Below, piece after piece: positions 16,078 through 25,584 of a stretch of DNA of 51,855 nt. The notes beneath the pieces are model-generated. The model saw nothing but the letters and a program-made list of their open reading frames with translations, was not told the origin of the DNA and searched no databases. Both the position numbers and the translations under genes were made by a program. Source of the DNA: Gelidibacter pelagius (GTDB lineage Bacteria > Bacteroidota > Bacteroidia > Flavobacteriales > Flavobacteriaceae); NCBI RefSeq assembly GCF_017581925.1, contig NZ_JAGEVG010000026.1, forward strand, positions 1 to 51,855. The letters are read 5' to 3'. Each line of letters opens with the position of its first letter. Position 1 is the stretch's first letter.

Positions 16078-16132
16078 CATTACAAAAATCGTTGATAGGA
16101 ATCCGTAACGTAACAAAAGTAAATAGATTTTG

Positions 16133-16858
16133 ATGTTGACAAAGAATGAAATAAAATTAATTACAAGTTTAGGACAAAAGAAACAGCGATTAAAACATCG
16201 GCTATTTATCGTCGAAGGAAAAAAAACTGTGGATGAGTTTTTAAAGTCCCAGTTTAAGCTCCACCATATCTACGGCCTTAGTGACGATTATGATGGTGCT
16301 CCCGAAAAATTTAGTCGGATAACTGAAGCTGAACTCAAAAAAATTAGTGCTTTGACGACGCCCCAACAAGTTGTAGCTGTTTTTGAAATTCCGAATGCAG
16401 AAAAAGTAGCTACGGATAAATTGGTTCTCGCCTTGGATGCCGTACGTGATCCAGGAAATTTGGGGACTATAATCAGACTGTGCGACTGGTTTGGAATCGA
16501 GCATTTGGTATGTAGCGAGACCACGGTAGATTGCTACAACCCAAAGGTAGTTCAAGCTACCATGGGATCTTTGACACGGGTCAATGTCAGTTACCTGAAC
16601 TTGGAAGCGTTTTTAAAAACATCAAAGGTTCAAAAGTTTGGAGCTTTTATGGACGGCAACAACATTTATGAAACTGCATTGCCAAAACAAGGTGTATTGA
16701 TTATGGGCAATGAGGCTAACGGAATTTCTTCAGAAATTGAAGTTCTTATTGAGAATAGACTTGGCATTCCGCACTTTAGTAAACATCAAGAGACGGAAAG
16801 TTTGAACGTCGCAACAGCTACGGCTATTTTATTGAGTGAGTTTAAGAGGCGGACGTAG
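16133..16858 (+). CDS. SpoU/TrmH-family RNA 2'-O-methyltransferase
   Basis: The product is 241 residues from the ATG at 16133; a TTG one codon earlier is less likely. It should methylate a ribose 2'-OH in tRNA or rRNA using S-adenosylmethionine. An N-terminal substrate-binding part (about 5-85, with FIVEGKKTVDEF) precedes the SPOUT knot domain. That domain has DAVRDPGNLGTIIR, IMGNEANGIS and SLNVATATAILLSEF, the three family motifs. The exact RNA target cannot be told from sequence. It is divergent from tamL, a pairing I believe is common in flavobacteria. Confidence 0.92.
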   Translation: MLTKNEIKLITSLGQKKQRLKHRLFIVEGKKTVDEFLKSQFKLHHIYGLSDDYDGAPEKFSRITEAELKKISALTTPQQVVAVFEIPNAEKVATDKLVLALDAVRDPGNLGTIIRLCDWFGIEHLVCSETTVDCYNPKVVQATMGSLTRVNVSYLNLEAFLKTSKVQKFGAFMDGNNIYETALPKQGVLIMGNEANGISSEIEVLIENRLGIPHFSKHQETESLNVATATAILLSEFKRRT

Positions 16859-16860
16859 CG

Positions 16861-16916
16861 TAGGTATTAGGTATTAGGCATTAGGTATTAGGTATTAGGT
16901 ATTAGGTATTAGGTGT
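16861..16916. repeat. Heptanucleotide array (TAGGTAT)x8
   Basis: Eight consecutive seven-base units, six of them TAGGTAT, one TAGGCAT and one TAGGTGT, start three bases after the methyltransferase stop codon. Confidence 0.95.
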
Positions 16917-16933
16917 TAGGTGAGTACAGAGTG

Positions 16934-17064
16934 GTGAGAGGTGAGTGGTGAGACGTGAGTTGGTGAGGCGTGAGAGGTGAGAGGTGAGTGGTGAGGCGTT
17001 GGTGAGGCGTGAGTGGTGAGTGGTGAGTGGTGAGAGGTGAGTGGTGAGACGTGAGTGGTGAGAA
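16934..17064. repeat. Heptanucleotide array (GTGAGNN)x18-19
   Basis: Eighteen or nineteen units of the form GTGAGTG, GTGAGAG, GTGAGGC or GTGAGAC run with two small phase slips. It abuts the TAGGTAT array but has a different unit. Confidence 0.9.
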
Positions 17065-17457
17065 TTAAGGAAATCCATTAATCTATATCAATTATTATTC
17101 TGCAAAATTCGCGAAATCTGTGGGAAACCATAAATCAGAAGTCTGGTCGAGTCAGTTGGTGACCTAAATAAAAGCTATTAAACAAAGGTAACACAAAGGG
17201 AGGCACACAGTTTCGCAAAGGTGATTATAAAAAGAGTTTTATCAATAATTCTCCGTGGATCTCCGTGTTAGCTCTGCGCAACTCTGAGTAATTGTTTCTC
17301 GCAGAGGCATAGGAGGCGCAGAGAGCAGGTGGGCCAGTGGCGTTTTAAGATAAAAGCTATTACCCAAAGGGTTGCGAAGTAGATGTGAAGTTGCTTGAAG
17401 AAGATTAATATAATTCATAATTCTGCGAAAATCTGCGAAATCTGCGAAATCTGCGGG

Positions 17458-17529
17458 GAAACTCGAAACAAGAAACTCGAAACCAGCCTGCCCGTCCGTT
17501 GCAAAGCGAAGGCGGGAAACTCGAAACCG
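17458..17529. repeat. Heptanucleotide units GAAACTC/GAAACAA/GAAACCA
   Basis: Four seven-base units (17458-17485) are followed by a GCCTGCCCGTCC...GGCGG insertion, then two more GAAACTC/GAAACCG units. It lies just before the end of the porT gene. Confidence 0.75.
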
Positions 17530-17533
17530 GAAT

Positions 17534-18229
17534 CTACTGAAACGTGAAATTTATAAAAACGCCACGTGTTTTCATGGATGCAATATTATCTGTCCATGGA
17601 CTATTCGGTTCTCGATCTCTAACCAATTCATCATTAATGGCAAAAACACCTCTTATGGACGGCGTAAACTTAAACCACTCCAAGTAAAAGTCGATCCCAA
17701 AACCAACTTCATAAAAGAGCATGCTTTTTTTGGTTCGGAACTTTCCTGCGCTGTTGTCATCACCATCTTGGTTGCTGGACAAATTTAAGGCGGTTGAAAG
17801 ACCTCCTACAATAAAAGGTTTAAAATTATTGATGCGTTTAGTGCTTGCTTTTAATAATAATGGAAAATGGATATAGGTGGAATTCACTTCTCGAAATAAA
17901 TCAGAGGGATTAGTGGTGGCAAAATCATATTGTAGGTTTCTTTTGGAAATGTATAAACCCGGTTCAAGACGTAAATTGAAATAGTCGTTGATGCGTAAAT
18001 CCCCAATTAGTCCAACGTTAAATCCGAGAGTTGTTTGCACCATGACATCTTTTAAATCCTCTTCGTATTCAAACTTAAAATCATAACTGTTAAAACCTAA
18101 AAAATAGCCCCAGGTCAAAAGGTCCTTATCAAAATTCTCTTGATTTTTAACTCTTTCTTTAGTGAATAATTGTGCTGATGCAGAATTGCAGATCAGTAAA
18201 AGTAGAATGATGATACCAGTTCTTTTCAT
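17534..18229 (-). CDS. porT: PorT/SprT-like outer-membrane barrel (type IX secretion)
   Basis: The 231-residue protein has a signal peptide (about 1-19, ending SASAQ) and then a series of amphipathic strands typical of a small eight-stranded barrel ending in Phe-Gln. The pattern of FxFEYEEDLKDVMVQTTLGFNVG-like start, LRLEPGLYIS, FPLLLKASTKR and KPFIVGGLS fits the PorT family, known in T9SS of Porphyromonas and as SprT in gliding flavobacteria. The position directly downstream of ubiE on the same strand (35 bases apart) is also what I expect for porT in this family. A generic porin-like protein of unknown role remains possible. Loss of this gene should affect secretion of the sorting-domain proteins in this window (inference). 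Confidence 0.78.
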   Translation of the reverse strand: MKRTGIIILLLLICNSASAQLFTKERVKNQENFDKDLLTWGYFLGFNSYDFKFEYEEDLKDVMVQTTLGFNVGLIGDLRINDYFNLRLEPGLYISKRNLQYDFATTNPSDLFREVNSTYIHFPLLLKASTKRINNFKPFIVGGLSTALNLSSNQDGDDNSAGKFRTKKSMLFYEVGFGIDFYLEWFKFTPSIRGVFAINDELVRDREPNSPWTDNIASMKTRGVFINFTFQ

Positions 18230-18264
18230 TGTATTGAGGTTCTAGGTCAATTAATTTGGGATTA

Positions 18265-18993
18265 TTACTTGGTTGCCGTATAAATGGTAGCCACGCCAAA
18301 GGTTTGAGGCAAATCCTTAACATTGTTAAACCCAATTTGTCTTAAAATATTGTTTAAGGCTTCACCATAAGGAAAAACAGATGCCGATTCGCTTAAATAA
18401 GAATAGGCTACTCGATCTTTTGAAAACACCTTTCCAATGGTTGGTAAAATATACTTTGAATAGAATTTGTAACCTTGCTTAAACGGTGTTTTGATTGGGA
18501 CAGATGTTTCCAAAATCACAAAAGTTCCGTTGGGTTTTAAGACACGAAAAATCTCGGAAAGGCCTTTCTCTAAATCCTCAAAGTTCCGAACGCCGAAAGC
18601 GACGGTAATCGCATCAAAACTGTTGTCGTCAAAAGGGAGGTTTTCAGAATCGCCAAGCGTCATCTTTATCTTGTCGTTCAGTTTTTTCTCTGCAATTTTT
18701 TTCCGGCCTACTTCAAGCATGCCATCGCTTATGTCCAACCCGATAATTTCTTGTGCATCAGTTTGTGCGAGGTTTATGGCTAAGTCACCAGTTCCAGTGG
18801 CAATATCAAGAATGCGTTTGGGGTGGGTTTTTGCAATGATGTCCACTACTTTTTTACGCCATTTTATATCGATCCCAAAGGAAATCACGCGGTTTAGGCC
18901 ATCATATTCCTTTGAGATAGTATCGAACATTTTGGTCACTTGTTCCTTCTTGTTCTCTTGACTATCCTTGTATGGTTTTACTTTTTCTGACAT
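18265..18993 (-). CDS. ubiE: Demethylmenaquinone methyltransferase
   Basis: The 242-residue class I methyltransferase adds the last methyl group in menaquinone synthesis (MenG role) and could also act in ubiquinone synthesis where present. The SAM-binding motif [12 protein letters not shown] and the UbiE signatures [17 protein letters not shown] near the start and [15 protein letters not shown] in the middle are intact. Menaquinone is the likely quinone reduced by the Nqr complex encoded at 40-46 kb. The ATG at 18993 is preceded by a candidate promoter at 19008-19034. Confidence 0.95.
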   Translation of the reverse strand: MSEKVKPYKDSQENKKEQVTKMFDTISKEYDGLNRVISFGIDIKWRKKVVDIIAKTHPKRILDIATGTGDLAINLAQTDAQEIIGLDISDGMLEVGRKKIAEKKLNDKIKMTLGDSENLPFDDNSFDAITVAFGVRNFEDLEKGLSEIFRVLKPNGTFVILETSVPIKTPFKQGYKFYSKYILPTIGKVFSKDRVAYSYLSESASVFPYGEALNNILRQIGFNNVKDLPQTFGVATIYTATK

Positions 18994-19007
18994 TGCAATA
19001 TTTTTGG

Positions 19008-19034
19008 CAAAACTACATATTTTTTCATTGCCAA
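19008..19034 (-). promoter_or_regulatory. Candidate ubiE-porT promoter
   Basis: On the minus strand TAGTTTTG (19015-19008) matches TAnnTTTG. TTG triplets occur 16 and 24 bases upstream (at 19034 and 19042), bracketing the preferred spacing of about 19-21. Confidence 0.45.
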
Positions 19035-19109
19035 TTTGTCAATATGAGTTGAAAAGCTGAAAAATGTTAATGATTCTGAATGATGTAAGGTGGTGCTAAA
19101 TAGATTATT

Positions 19110-19203
19110 CCCACCCGTGGGTTTTAATAGCCAAGACATGTCTCGATTGAAAAGATAAAATCTTATATCTCTCGAGGGCCTGCCCCGAGATTCTTGATTT
19201 TTT
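19110..19203 (+). repeat. Dispersed hairpin element, copy 2
   Basis: It begins CCCGTGGGTTTTAATA, keeps a short stem AGAC-AT-GTCT, then has the outer stem CTCGAGGGC/GCCCCGAG with the inner part deleted, and ends GATTCTTGATTTTTTAATTC. It lies in the 301-base gap (18994-19294) between divergent ubiE and trkA, which otherwise holds only their promoters. Confidence 0.8.
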
Positions 19204-19260
19204 AATTCATCGAATACCATTATATACTTTCTAAATTAAATAGGAAACTTTTAAATATCT

Positions 19261-19268
19261 TATATTTG
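19261..19268 (+). promoter_or_regulatory. Candidate -7 element of the trkA promoter
   Basis: TATATTTG is a full match to TAnnTTTG, 26 bases before the trkA ATG at 19295. The -33 region is AT-rich with no clear TTG. Confidence 0.5.
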
Positions 19269-19294
19269 TAGCTCTTTTTGAACAGATGTATTAA

Positions 19295-20644
19295 ATGAAA
19301 ATAATCATTTCAGGTGCTGGTGAAGTCGGATTTCATTTGGCAAAATTATTATCCTATGAATCCCAAGAAATCACTTTAATCGACACAAAAAAGGAAAGTT
19401 TGGTCTATGCCATTGACCATTTGGATATTCGAGTGATTAAAGGTGACGCCACTTCCATTGCCGTCTTAAAAGATGCCCGAGTTGAAAACTCAGACTTGTT
19501 TATCGCAGTAACTTCTTCAGAAACTACCAATATTACCGCATGTGTGCTGGCGAAACAACTTGGAGCCAGACGAACCATTGCAAGAATTTCTAATACAGAA
19601 TTTATTGATCAGAAAGATGAGGTTGGTTTTTCAAAATTTGGGATTGACGAGCTAATTTCGCCGGAGTCTTTAGCTGCCGCGGAGATAGAACTGCTTTTAA
19701 ATCAATATGGTTTTGATGACGGCTATGAATTTGAGCAAGGGGCTTTGACCATGTTGAGCTTAAGATTGTCCAAAACTGCAGCCTTTGTGGGGAAAACGGT
19801 TCAGCAAGCAGCAGAGGTATTTCCTCAGCTTCATTTTGTACCTATCGCCATTCAACGTTTTGGAACGCAATACACGATTATTCCTCGTGGAGATACTGAG
19901 TTTAAGGAAGGTGATAAGGTGATTTTTGTAACCTCAAAAGGAGGGAGCGAGGAATTGTTCAAGCTTTCAGGAAAAATGCGGTTGGATGTTAAGAATGTGA
20001 TGATTCTTGGCGGTAGTAAGATTGGTCATAAAACGGCCAAAGATTTATGTATGGCCAACTTCAACGTCAAGTTGGTTGAAAGTGATAAGGATGTTGCTTT
20101 TGAATTGGCTGACGATATGCCTAAGGTGTTAATCATAAATGGTGATGGGCGGAACGCGGACCTTTTGGAGGAGGAAAACATTGGTAATATGGATGCTTTT
20201 ATTGCAGTCACGGGGAATTCGGAAACCAACATCATGTCCTGTTTGGTGGCCAAATCAAAAGGCGTTAAAAAAACCATTGCTTTAGTAGAAAATATGGATT
20301 ATTATCAGATTTCTGAATCTATTGGAATTGATACTTTAATTAATAAAAAGCTCTTAGCTGCCAATAATATTTTCAGATATATCCGTAAAGGTGAGGTGGT
20401 GGCAATGACCAAACTCAATAATATGAATGCTGAATTATTAGAGTTTGTAGTTAAAAACCGATCTAAGGTCACAGAGAAAATTATAAAAGATATAGAATTT
20501 CCCCGTTCAGCCATTATTGGCGGCGTCATAAGACATGGCAAAGGGATTATCCCGTTGGGAGATTTTAGAGTACAGGGCGGAGATAGAGTGGTGGTTTGCT
20601 GTCTGCCAAAGGCGATCACCGAAGTTGAGAAACTATTCTTTTAA
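19295..20644 (+). CDS. trkA: Trk system K+ transport regulator TrkA
   Basis: This 449-residue cytoplasmic protein forms the NAD(H)/nucleotide-gated ring that controls the TrkH channel. It contains two RCK modules. The first Rossmann motif is SGAGEVGFHLA (6-16), followed by an RCK-C domain around 140-220. The second module starts at about 232 with ILGGSKIGHKTA and has its own RCK-C domain to the end. That duplicated layout is the standard full-length form. trkH follows 88 bases downstream on the same strand, so the two are almost certainly an operon. Confidence 0.95.
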   Translation: MKIIISGAGEVGFHLAKLLSYESQEITLIDTKKESLVYAIDHLDIRVIKGDATSIAVLKDARVENSDLFIAVTSSETTNITACVLAKQLGARRTIARISNTEFIDQKDEVGFSKFGIDELISPESLAAAEIELLLNQYGFDDGYEFEQGALTMLSLRLSKTAAFVGKTVQQAAEVFPQLHFVPIAIQRFGTQYTIIPRGDTEFKEGDKVIFVTSKGGSEELFKLSGKMRLDVKNVMILGGSKIGHKTAKDLCMANFNVKLVESDKDVAFELADDMPKVLIINGDGRNADLLEEENIGNMDAFIAVTGNSETNIMSCLVAKSKGVKKTIALVENMDYYQISESIGIDTLINKKLLAANNIFRYIRKGEVVAMTKLNNMNAELLEFVVKNRSKVTEKIIKDIEFPRSAIIGGVIRHGKGIIPLGDFRVQGGDRVVVCCLPKAITEVEKLFF

Positions 20645-20732
20645 TAAGATTTAATGTTCTAAAATAACGATGAATGATCAGAAGCAGCGGAGAAAACAGC
20701 TTTTGAATCTTCATGAGTTGGCGTGAAAAGAT

Positions 20733-22226
20733 ATGAAAATCAACTACGAAATCATCTTTTATTTTTTTGGATTGTTATTGTTATTCAATGGCGGGTTTAT
20801 GCTATTGGCAACTTTAATCAGTCTTATTTATGATGATGGCGTTACTTTAAATCTTTTTCTTTCTGGAATTGCGGTCGTATTGTTTGGAATTATTTTGATG
20901 GTGTCTACCAAAAAGCACAGCAAGGAAATGAACAAGCGAGAAGGCTATATGGTGGTCACCTTCGGATGGGTTGTCATGGCTATTTCTGGTGCCTTGCCTT
21001 ATATGGTCACGGAGGTCATTCCGAGTTTTACAAGTGCTTTTTTTGAGACCATGTCCGGATATACCACTACTGGTGCTACTATCATAAATGATATTGAGGC
21101 GGTGCCAAAAGGGATTTTGTTTTGGAGAAGTACAACCCATTGGATCGGGGGGATGGGTATTATTGTTTTGGCTATAGCCATCCTGCCCTTGTTGGGCATT
21201 GGCGGAATGCAGTTGTTTGCCGCAGAAGCTCCAGGGCCAAGTGCAGATAAATTGCACCCGCGCATCACGGATACAGCAAAGCGTTTATGGTTAATTTACT
21301 TTGGCTACACCGTTGCAGAAACGGTGTTGTTAAAAGCCGCTGGAATGTCCTTTTTTGATGCTATAAATCACGCCATGAGTACGTTGTCCACAGGGGGTTT
21401 TTCTACAAAAAATGCGAGTGTTGCCTATTGGAATGATAAGCCTCTTATTCAATATATAATCATCACCTTTATGTTCTTGGCAGGAACAAATTTTGTGTTG
21501 AGCTATTATGCCTTCAAAGGAAAGATTCAAAAAGCTTTGAGAGATGAAGAGTTGCATTGGTATTTCAGATTTATTGCGTCTTTTACGATTATCGCAGCAT
21601 TGATCATCTATTTTAGAGCAGATTTGTCGTTATCTACACTTGACCATCCTATGGTTTGGGGTGAGGCTGAAAGTGCTTTCAGACATGCATTATTTCAGGT
21701 AGTGACCGTCATTACCACCACAGGATTTATTACTGCCGATTATACCTTATGGACACCATTCTTGATGGTCTTGTTTTTTGGGATTATGTTTCTGGGGGGT
21801 TCGGCTGGAAGTACATCAGGAGGTGTAAAAGTGATGCGTCATCTGATATTGATTAAAAATGGATTTTTAGAATTCAAGCGGGCTATACATCCGAATGCTG
21901 TTTTGCCAGTACGCTATAATACAAAAGCCATAACAGGGGTTGTCGTTTATAATATTTTAGGATTTTTTATTTTATATATGATTTCCTTCATAGTGGGCGC
22001 TTTGGTGTTTTCAATGTTTGAGATTGACTTTAAATCGGCTATTGGATTATCGGCCTCTAGTTTAGGTAATATTGGTCCAGCCTTAGGGGCTTTTGGTCCA
22101 GTAAACAACTATGCCGCACTACCACCATTAGCGCAGTGGTGGGCTTCTTTTTTAATGCTCATTGGTCGTTTGGAGCTGTTTACTGTATTGATTTTATTGA
22201 CGCCTTTCTTTTGGAGAAATAGATAA
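20733..22226 (+). CDS. trkH: Trk-family potassium uptake protein TrkH
   Basis: The 497-residue integral membrane protein is the K+-conducting subunit driven by TrkA. Hydrophobic segments run through the whole chain. The selectivity-filter loops of the TrkH/KtrB family are visible, including MSGYTTTGAT, STLSTGGFSTKN, VTTTGFITADY and SASSLGNIGPALG, each with a filter glycine. The GGSAGSTSGGVKVMRHL segment, typical of the intramembrane gating loop, is present. The ATG at 20733 follows trkA. Its stop codon abuts the stop codon of the convergent 909-residue gene with no spacer, so the two transcripts overlap at their 3' ends. Confidence 0.95.
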   Translation: MKINYEIIFYFFGLLLLFNGGFMLLATLISLIYDDGVTLNLFLSGIAVVLFGIILMVSTKKHSKEMNKREGYMVVTFGWVVMAISGALPYMVTEVIPSFTSAFFETMSGYTTTGATIINDIEAVPKGILFWRSTTHWIGGMGIIVLAIAILPLLGIGGMQLFAAEAPGPSADKLHPRITDTAKRLWLIYFGYTVAETVLLKAAGMSFFDAINHAMSTLSTGGFSTKNASVAYWNDKPLIQYIIITFMFLAGTNFVLSYYAFKGKIQKALRDEELHWYFRFIASFTIIAALIIYFRADLSLSTLDHPMVWGEAESAFRHALFQVVTVITTTGFITADYTLWTPFLMVLFFGIMFLGGSAGSTSGGVKVMRHLILIKNGFLEFKRAIHPNAVLPVRYNTKAITGVVVYNILGFFILYMISFIVGALVFSMFEIDFKSAIGLSASSLGNIGPALGAFGPVNNYAALPPLAQWWASFLMLIGRLELFTVLILLTPFFWRNR

Positions 22227-24956
22227 TTATAAGATAAGACTGAAATGACCACTTTGTGTGGTGGCTTTGTTTTCGAGATCGACTAAAGTCGCTGTAAACC
22301 AATAATCTGTGGACCTTAAAACTTCACCTTTGAAGGTCCCATCCCATCCCAAATCATTGTTTTTCAAATCCATGGAGTGCAAAAGTTTGCCGTACCTGTC
22401 ATAAATTTCAATGTGGGCTGAACTATAATAATCAGATGAAATGCCATGAATCTTCCATATATCATTATAACCATCATTATTAGGGGTAAAATACTTTGGG
22501 AATCCTATAAACGAAACTTCAGTTTTAATTGGGGGTTCACAATTATTCACGTCCCTAACATATATGGTATGAATTCCTGGTTGGATATTAAAAAAGGTAT
22601 AAGAGGTGCTTTGCCCATAAAAATAGGTGTTATCCAATGAAAATTCATAGAGACTATCGCCAATAATTGAGGCTGAAATTTCATAATCTCCGGCAGTTAC
22701 TTCATCAAAAACTGGAGGGGTGATATCATTAACGACGAACTCCTCTGTTCGCGAGCAAATCATCCCATTTTGCCTTTTGTAAACCGTTACCGAGTAATTT
22801 CCAATTTCTGTAAGTTGGAATATCCGATTCGTGGAGATGATGTTCCCAGTGGCGTCCTTCCATTCCCATCGATCGTTCGAGGTGTTCCCATCCAAACTGA
22901 TAACAGATTGTAAGCATGGATCACAAATAGTATAAGTTTTTATAATATCTAAAGATAATTCTGGATTTACGAACAAGTCTATGCTCCCAATTCCATTGCA
23001 CCCTAATTCTGGATTATCAATCCTTACCCAAATGGTCGTAGTTGCAGTGCTATGATAAAGTTGAAGTGGATCAGTTTTGGTTTCAGCATCTAAAAACGTG
23101 GCATAGAATGTTAGAATTGATGTTTTGTCAATACTAAATTGAGTTCTAATTTCATTTTCTTTTGTATCCAAATCAAAAGTGGCCTCGCCATTATCAGGAA
23201 TTTTGTCTGAATCTTCGCAAGCGTAAATAGGGCTAATGTTTGGCAATTCAATATGGATGGTCTCGATAAAGAAATTACTAATAGTTTCACATCCTTCTGG
23301 ACTAATGATTTTTACGAAGAGCTCCTGTGGATTGCTGAGGTTTTCATAGACTTCAGGGTTTTCTATGGTCAGATCATTTTCTAAATCAGTAGCAGTTTCG
23401 TAAAAAATTAGTTCATAATCAGGATTTGGGTTGTTTGTCTTTTCGTTAATGGTGTTCAGGTTAAAAAAAGAAAAGCCGTCATTGTCCAAATCACATTGCA
23501 GCAATCTTTCATTGGCATTTATGGAAGGTAGTTCATAGGCTTCAACCGTTTTGTAAAGATCTGTTTGAGCATTGTTTATAGTGATGGTGGCTTTCACCAC
23601 GTACTCTCCAGCCGTATTGTATTGATGGGTTGGCTCCAAGAGTGTGGAGGTGTTGCCGTCACCAAAGTCCCATAAAACAGCCTCAACAGGCGCGTACGTG
23701 TCCATTGAAAACTCGAATGGTATGTTGACGCATACATTCTCAGTGATAATCCTATTTCTGAAATACGATTGTATGAAATTTGGCAAACCTTTGTTCGATT
23801 GACCAGTCTCCAGCCCTAATGCTAAGGGTTGAAATCCACTGTCACCTTCAAAGTTTTCAGCTTCCGTAATGACTCCAATTCGGTTTGAGGAGGTTAAGGG
23901 ATTGTCTTGCTCAAAATTTGCCACGTAAATATTTCCGTTTCTGGCCAATTGCAAGCTTCCAAATTCATAAGTTCTGGAATAAGCAACTGTTAATGTTTGA
24001 TTGACTCCTGTAGTACTCTCTATGATATGTTTCCTTAAAAAACTAGTGTTATAAAGATCTTTGACCGTAAAATATATAACTTTTGAATCTTGTGAAAATT
24101 CTATGCCATAGGGCATATAATCTCCGAAACCTGGAATAGAATTTATAATAGAGTGGTGATTTAATGTGACATTGTCATTGTCAAAATTGTATATCTGGAT
24201 ATAATTGGAACCATAATCAGCAATGGCAAGGTATTGTCCATTCGGTGAAATTTTCATTGCGCCAGCTGCAGAGATCGTCCGTCTTTGTGTGGAAACAATA
24301 GGTCGTCTGGACACGCCATTCTCTGTAACGTTAAATATTATAAAGTCTTGATTTGGAGCACTAGTGATACCTGAAAGGTTGCCAAAAGCTATAACTCTTA
24401 TGGTATTGCTTTCTGAATGGTGTATTGCCGTTAAACGTTCCGTTACAGAAATTGCAATCCTGAAGTTTTTTACAACAACAGTGCCTAATGGGTGTTGGGC
24501 TGAGAATTGGACCTCTGAATAAAATAATCCATTGAGTAGTGTTGGTGATGTTGTTGTTCTGTTTTGCCGTGTTGCAAAGATGTAATAGGTATTTGGGTCA
24601 TTTGGTTTTGGGATAATAATTGAAGATTGGGTGCTGCTAATTTCGCCGGCCAAGTCAGTGCCATTGTCCATGACCTCATGATTCTGATTCCAAACAGTTT
24701 GACCATTGGTATAAAATCGTAATTGTCCGTTGCTGTCTGATATGGTTGCGCAACCAGCTGGTGTTGCCATGGCGCCATCCGTTAAGACAGCTAAGGAGCT
24801 ATTGCTAAAATTAAGTCCAGCGTGATCCCCAAAATACCAATTATTGGTTTCGTTTTGGCTCATGGACATTGTGCCACATAACAATAGAAGAATTAAGCTA
24901 ACAAGTTTGCTAATCGGAGTATGCTTAATGTGATTTGGCAACGAGTTGTACAACAA
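22227..24956 (-). CDS. Secreted PKD protein with gliding-type (T9SS type B) C-terminal domain
   Basis: The 909-residue product has an N-terminal signal peptide (a hydrophobic run ending MSMSQ, about residues 18-34). No ATG precedes it, so translation probably starts at a TTG (24956 or the next codon), and the start is uncertain. Residues about 35-400 look like a beta-propeller of WYFGDHAGLNF-type repeats seen in gliding-associated proteins. A PKD domain follows (DFGDGNTSTLLEPTHQY, about 430-480), then Ig-like segments. Residues 819-909 form the type B sorting domain, starting FPKYFTPNNDGYNDIW and containing IYDRYGKLL and WDGTFKGE. It should be exported by T9SS and kept at or released from the cell surface. 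The ligand is unknown. It is a single gene. Confidence 0.9.
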   Translation of the reverse strand: MLYNSLPNHIKHTPISKLVSLILLLLCGTMSMSQNETNNWYFGDHAGLNFSNSSLAVLTDGAMATPAGCATISDSNGQLRFYTNGQTVWNQNHEVMDNGTDLAGEISSTQSSIIIPKPNDPNTYYIFATRQNRTTTSPTLLNGLFYSEVQFSAQHPLGTVVVKNFRIAISVTERLTAIHHSESNTIRVIAFGNLSGITSAPNQDFIIFNVTENGVSRRPIVSTQRRTISAAGAMKISPNGQYLAIADYGSNYIQIYNFDNDNVTLNHHSIINSIPGFGDYMPYGIEFSQDSKVIYFTVKDLYNTSFLRKHIIESTTGVNQTLTVAYSRTYEFGSLQLARNGNIYVANFEQDNPLTSSNRIGVITEAENFEGDSGFQPLALGLETGQSNKGLPNFIQSYFRNRIITENVCVNIPFEFSMDTYAPVEAVLWDFGDGNTSTLLEPTHQYNTAGEYVVKATITINNAQTDLYKTVEAYELPSINANERLLQCDLDNDGFSFFNLNTINEKTNNPNPDYELIFYETATDLENDLTIENPEVYENLSNPQELFVKIISPEGCETISNFFIETIHIELPNISPIYACEDSDKIPDNGEATFDLDTKENEIRTQFSIDKTSILTFYATFLDAETKTDPLQLYHSTATTTIWVRIDNPELGCNGIGSIDLFVNPELSLDIIKTYTICDPCLQSVISLDGNTSNDRWEWKDATGNIISTNRIFQLTEIGNYSVTVYKRQNGMICSRTEEFVVNDITPPVFDEVTAGDYEISASIIGDSLYEFSLDNTYFYGQSTSYTFFNIQPGIHTIYVRDVNNCEPPIKTEVSFIGFPKYFTPNNDGYNDIWKIHGISSDYYSSAHIEIYDRYGKLLHSMDLKNNDLGWDGTFKGEVLRSTDYWFTATLVDLENKATTQSGHFSLIL

Positions 24957-25214
24957 AATGCGACTTAAATATTTTAAAGTTAAAGATGCTAAAGTTAGGT
25001 AAAATTAAAGAATGTTTTAGGGTGATTATGGAGTGAGTCACTTTACAAGAATGTCCTTGAAAGTTCTTTCTCTTTCTTTGGTATTAGAAAATCTACATGA
25101 CAGAATGAACTACAACAAAAAAGCTCGTGGTAGCAGACATTCAGGGAAAGCAATGTTTCAAAGCTCTATGATTGGGAGATTTTCATTGTGCATGCTGCAT
25201 TATTGGTAGTTTCG

Positions 25215-25334
25215 ATGAAGGGTCAAATAAAAGTCGAGTTGAATTTGACCATTGCCCGATGGATATTAGGCTATGGTTCTTTAGTCAAGGACTTTACGAG
25301 CCTGTGCAAATTCCCTGAGGAGAGAAGGAGCTGA
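25215..25334 (+). pseudogene. Possible relic of the C-terminus of a WYL-domain transcription regulator
   Basis: A 39-codon frame reads VELNLTIARWILGYGSLVKD and continues to PEERRS before a stop. It resembles the last part of WYL-domain regulators, where a strand-forming segment is followed by WILGFG-x-VxVLxPxxLRxE. The typical VLxP is altered to DFTS. Upstream sequence in the same frame contains a stop, and downstream DNA has no continuing frame. The match is from memory of the family and is short, so it is only a suggestion. Confidence 0.3.
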
Positions 25335-25544
25335 TTTTTCCGAACTTTATCGTGTCATAAGGATCCTCAAAGGCTGGCTCCTGGAGATGCATCATCACAT
25401 TCGGGGTTGTGGATCCGTATGGCTATAGGTTCAATTGCAGCTTCATAAACAAGGGCATATTTGACAACCTTATGTTTCGAATGGTAAAGGTCTCGGCATG
25501 TTTAAAACAAAAAAATTAGCAAAGAAACCCCTAAGGCAATAATT

Positions 25545-25584
25545 AAAAAAGGAGTTAAGAAAATGATTTCTTAACTCCTTTTTA
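25545..25584 (-). terminator. Terminator of the susC-susD operon
   Basis: AAAAAGGAGTTAAGAAA pairs with TTTCTTAACTCCTTTTT around a three-to-four-base loop, a perfect 17-base stem with T-rich flanks on both strands. It is about 60 bases past the susD stop codon. Confidence 0.85.

Larger units (their letters stand above)
16859..17533. other. Gene-free block of several kinds of tandem repeat
   Basis: This 675-base stretch has no gene. It begins with two abutting heptanucleotide arrays (16861-16916 and 16934-17064). It continues with short sequences rich in GCAGAG, CGCAAAGG and CTCCGTG, then an array of nine-base TCTGCGAAA units (about 17422-17450, with an older relative at 17097-17126). It ends with GAAACTC/GAAACCA seven-base units (17458-17485 and again about 17514-17527). 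It separates the plus-strand methyltransferase from the minus-strand porT gene. Confidence 0.85.
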
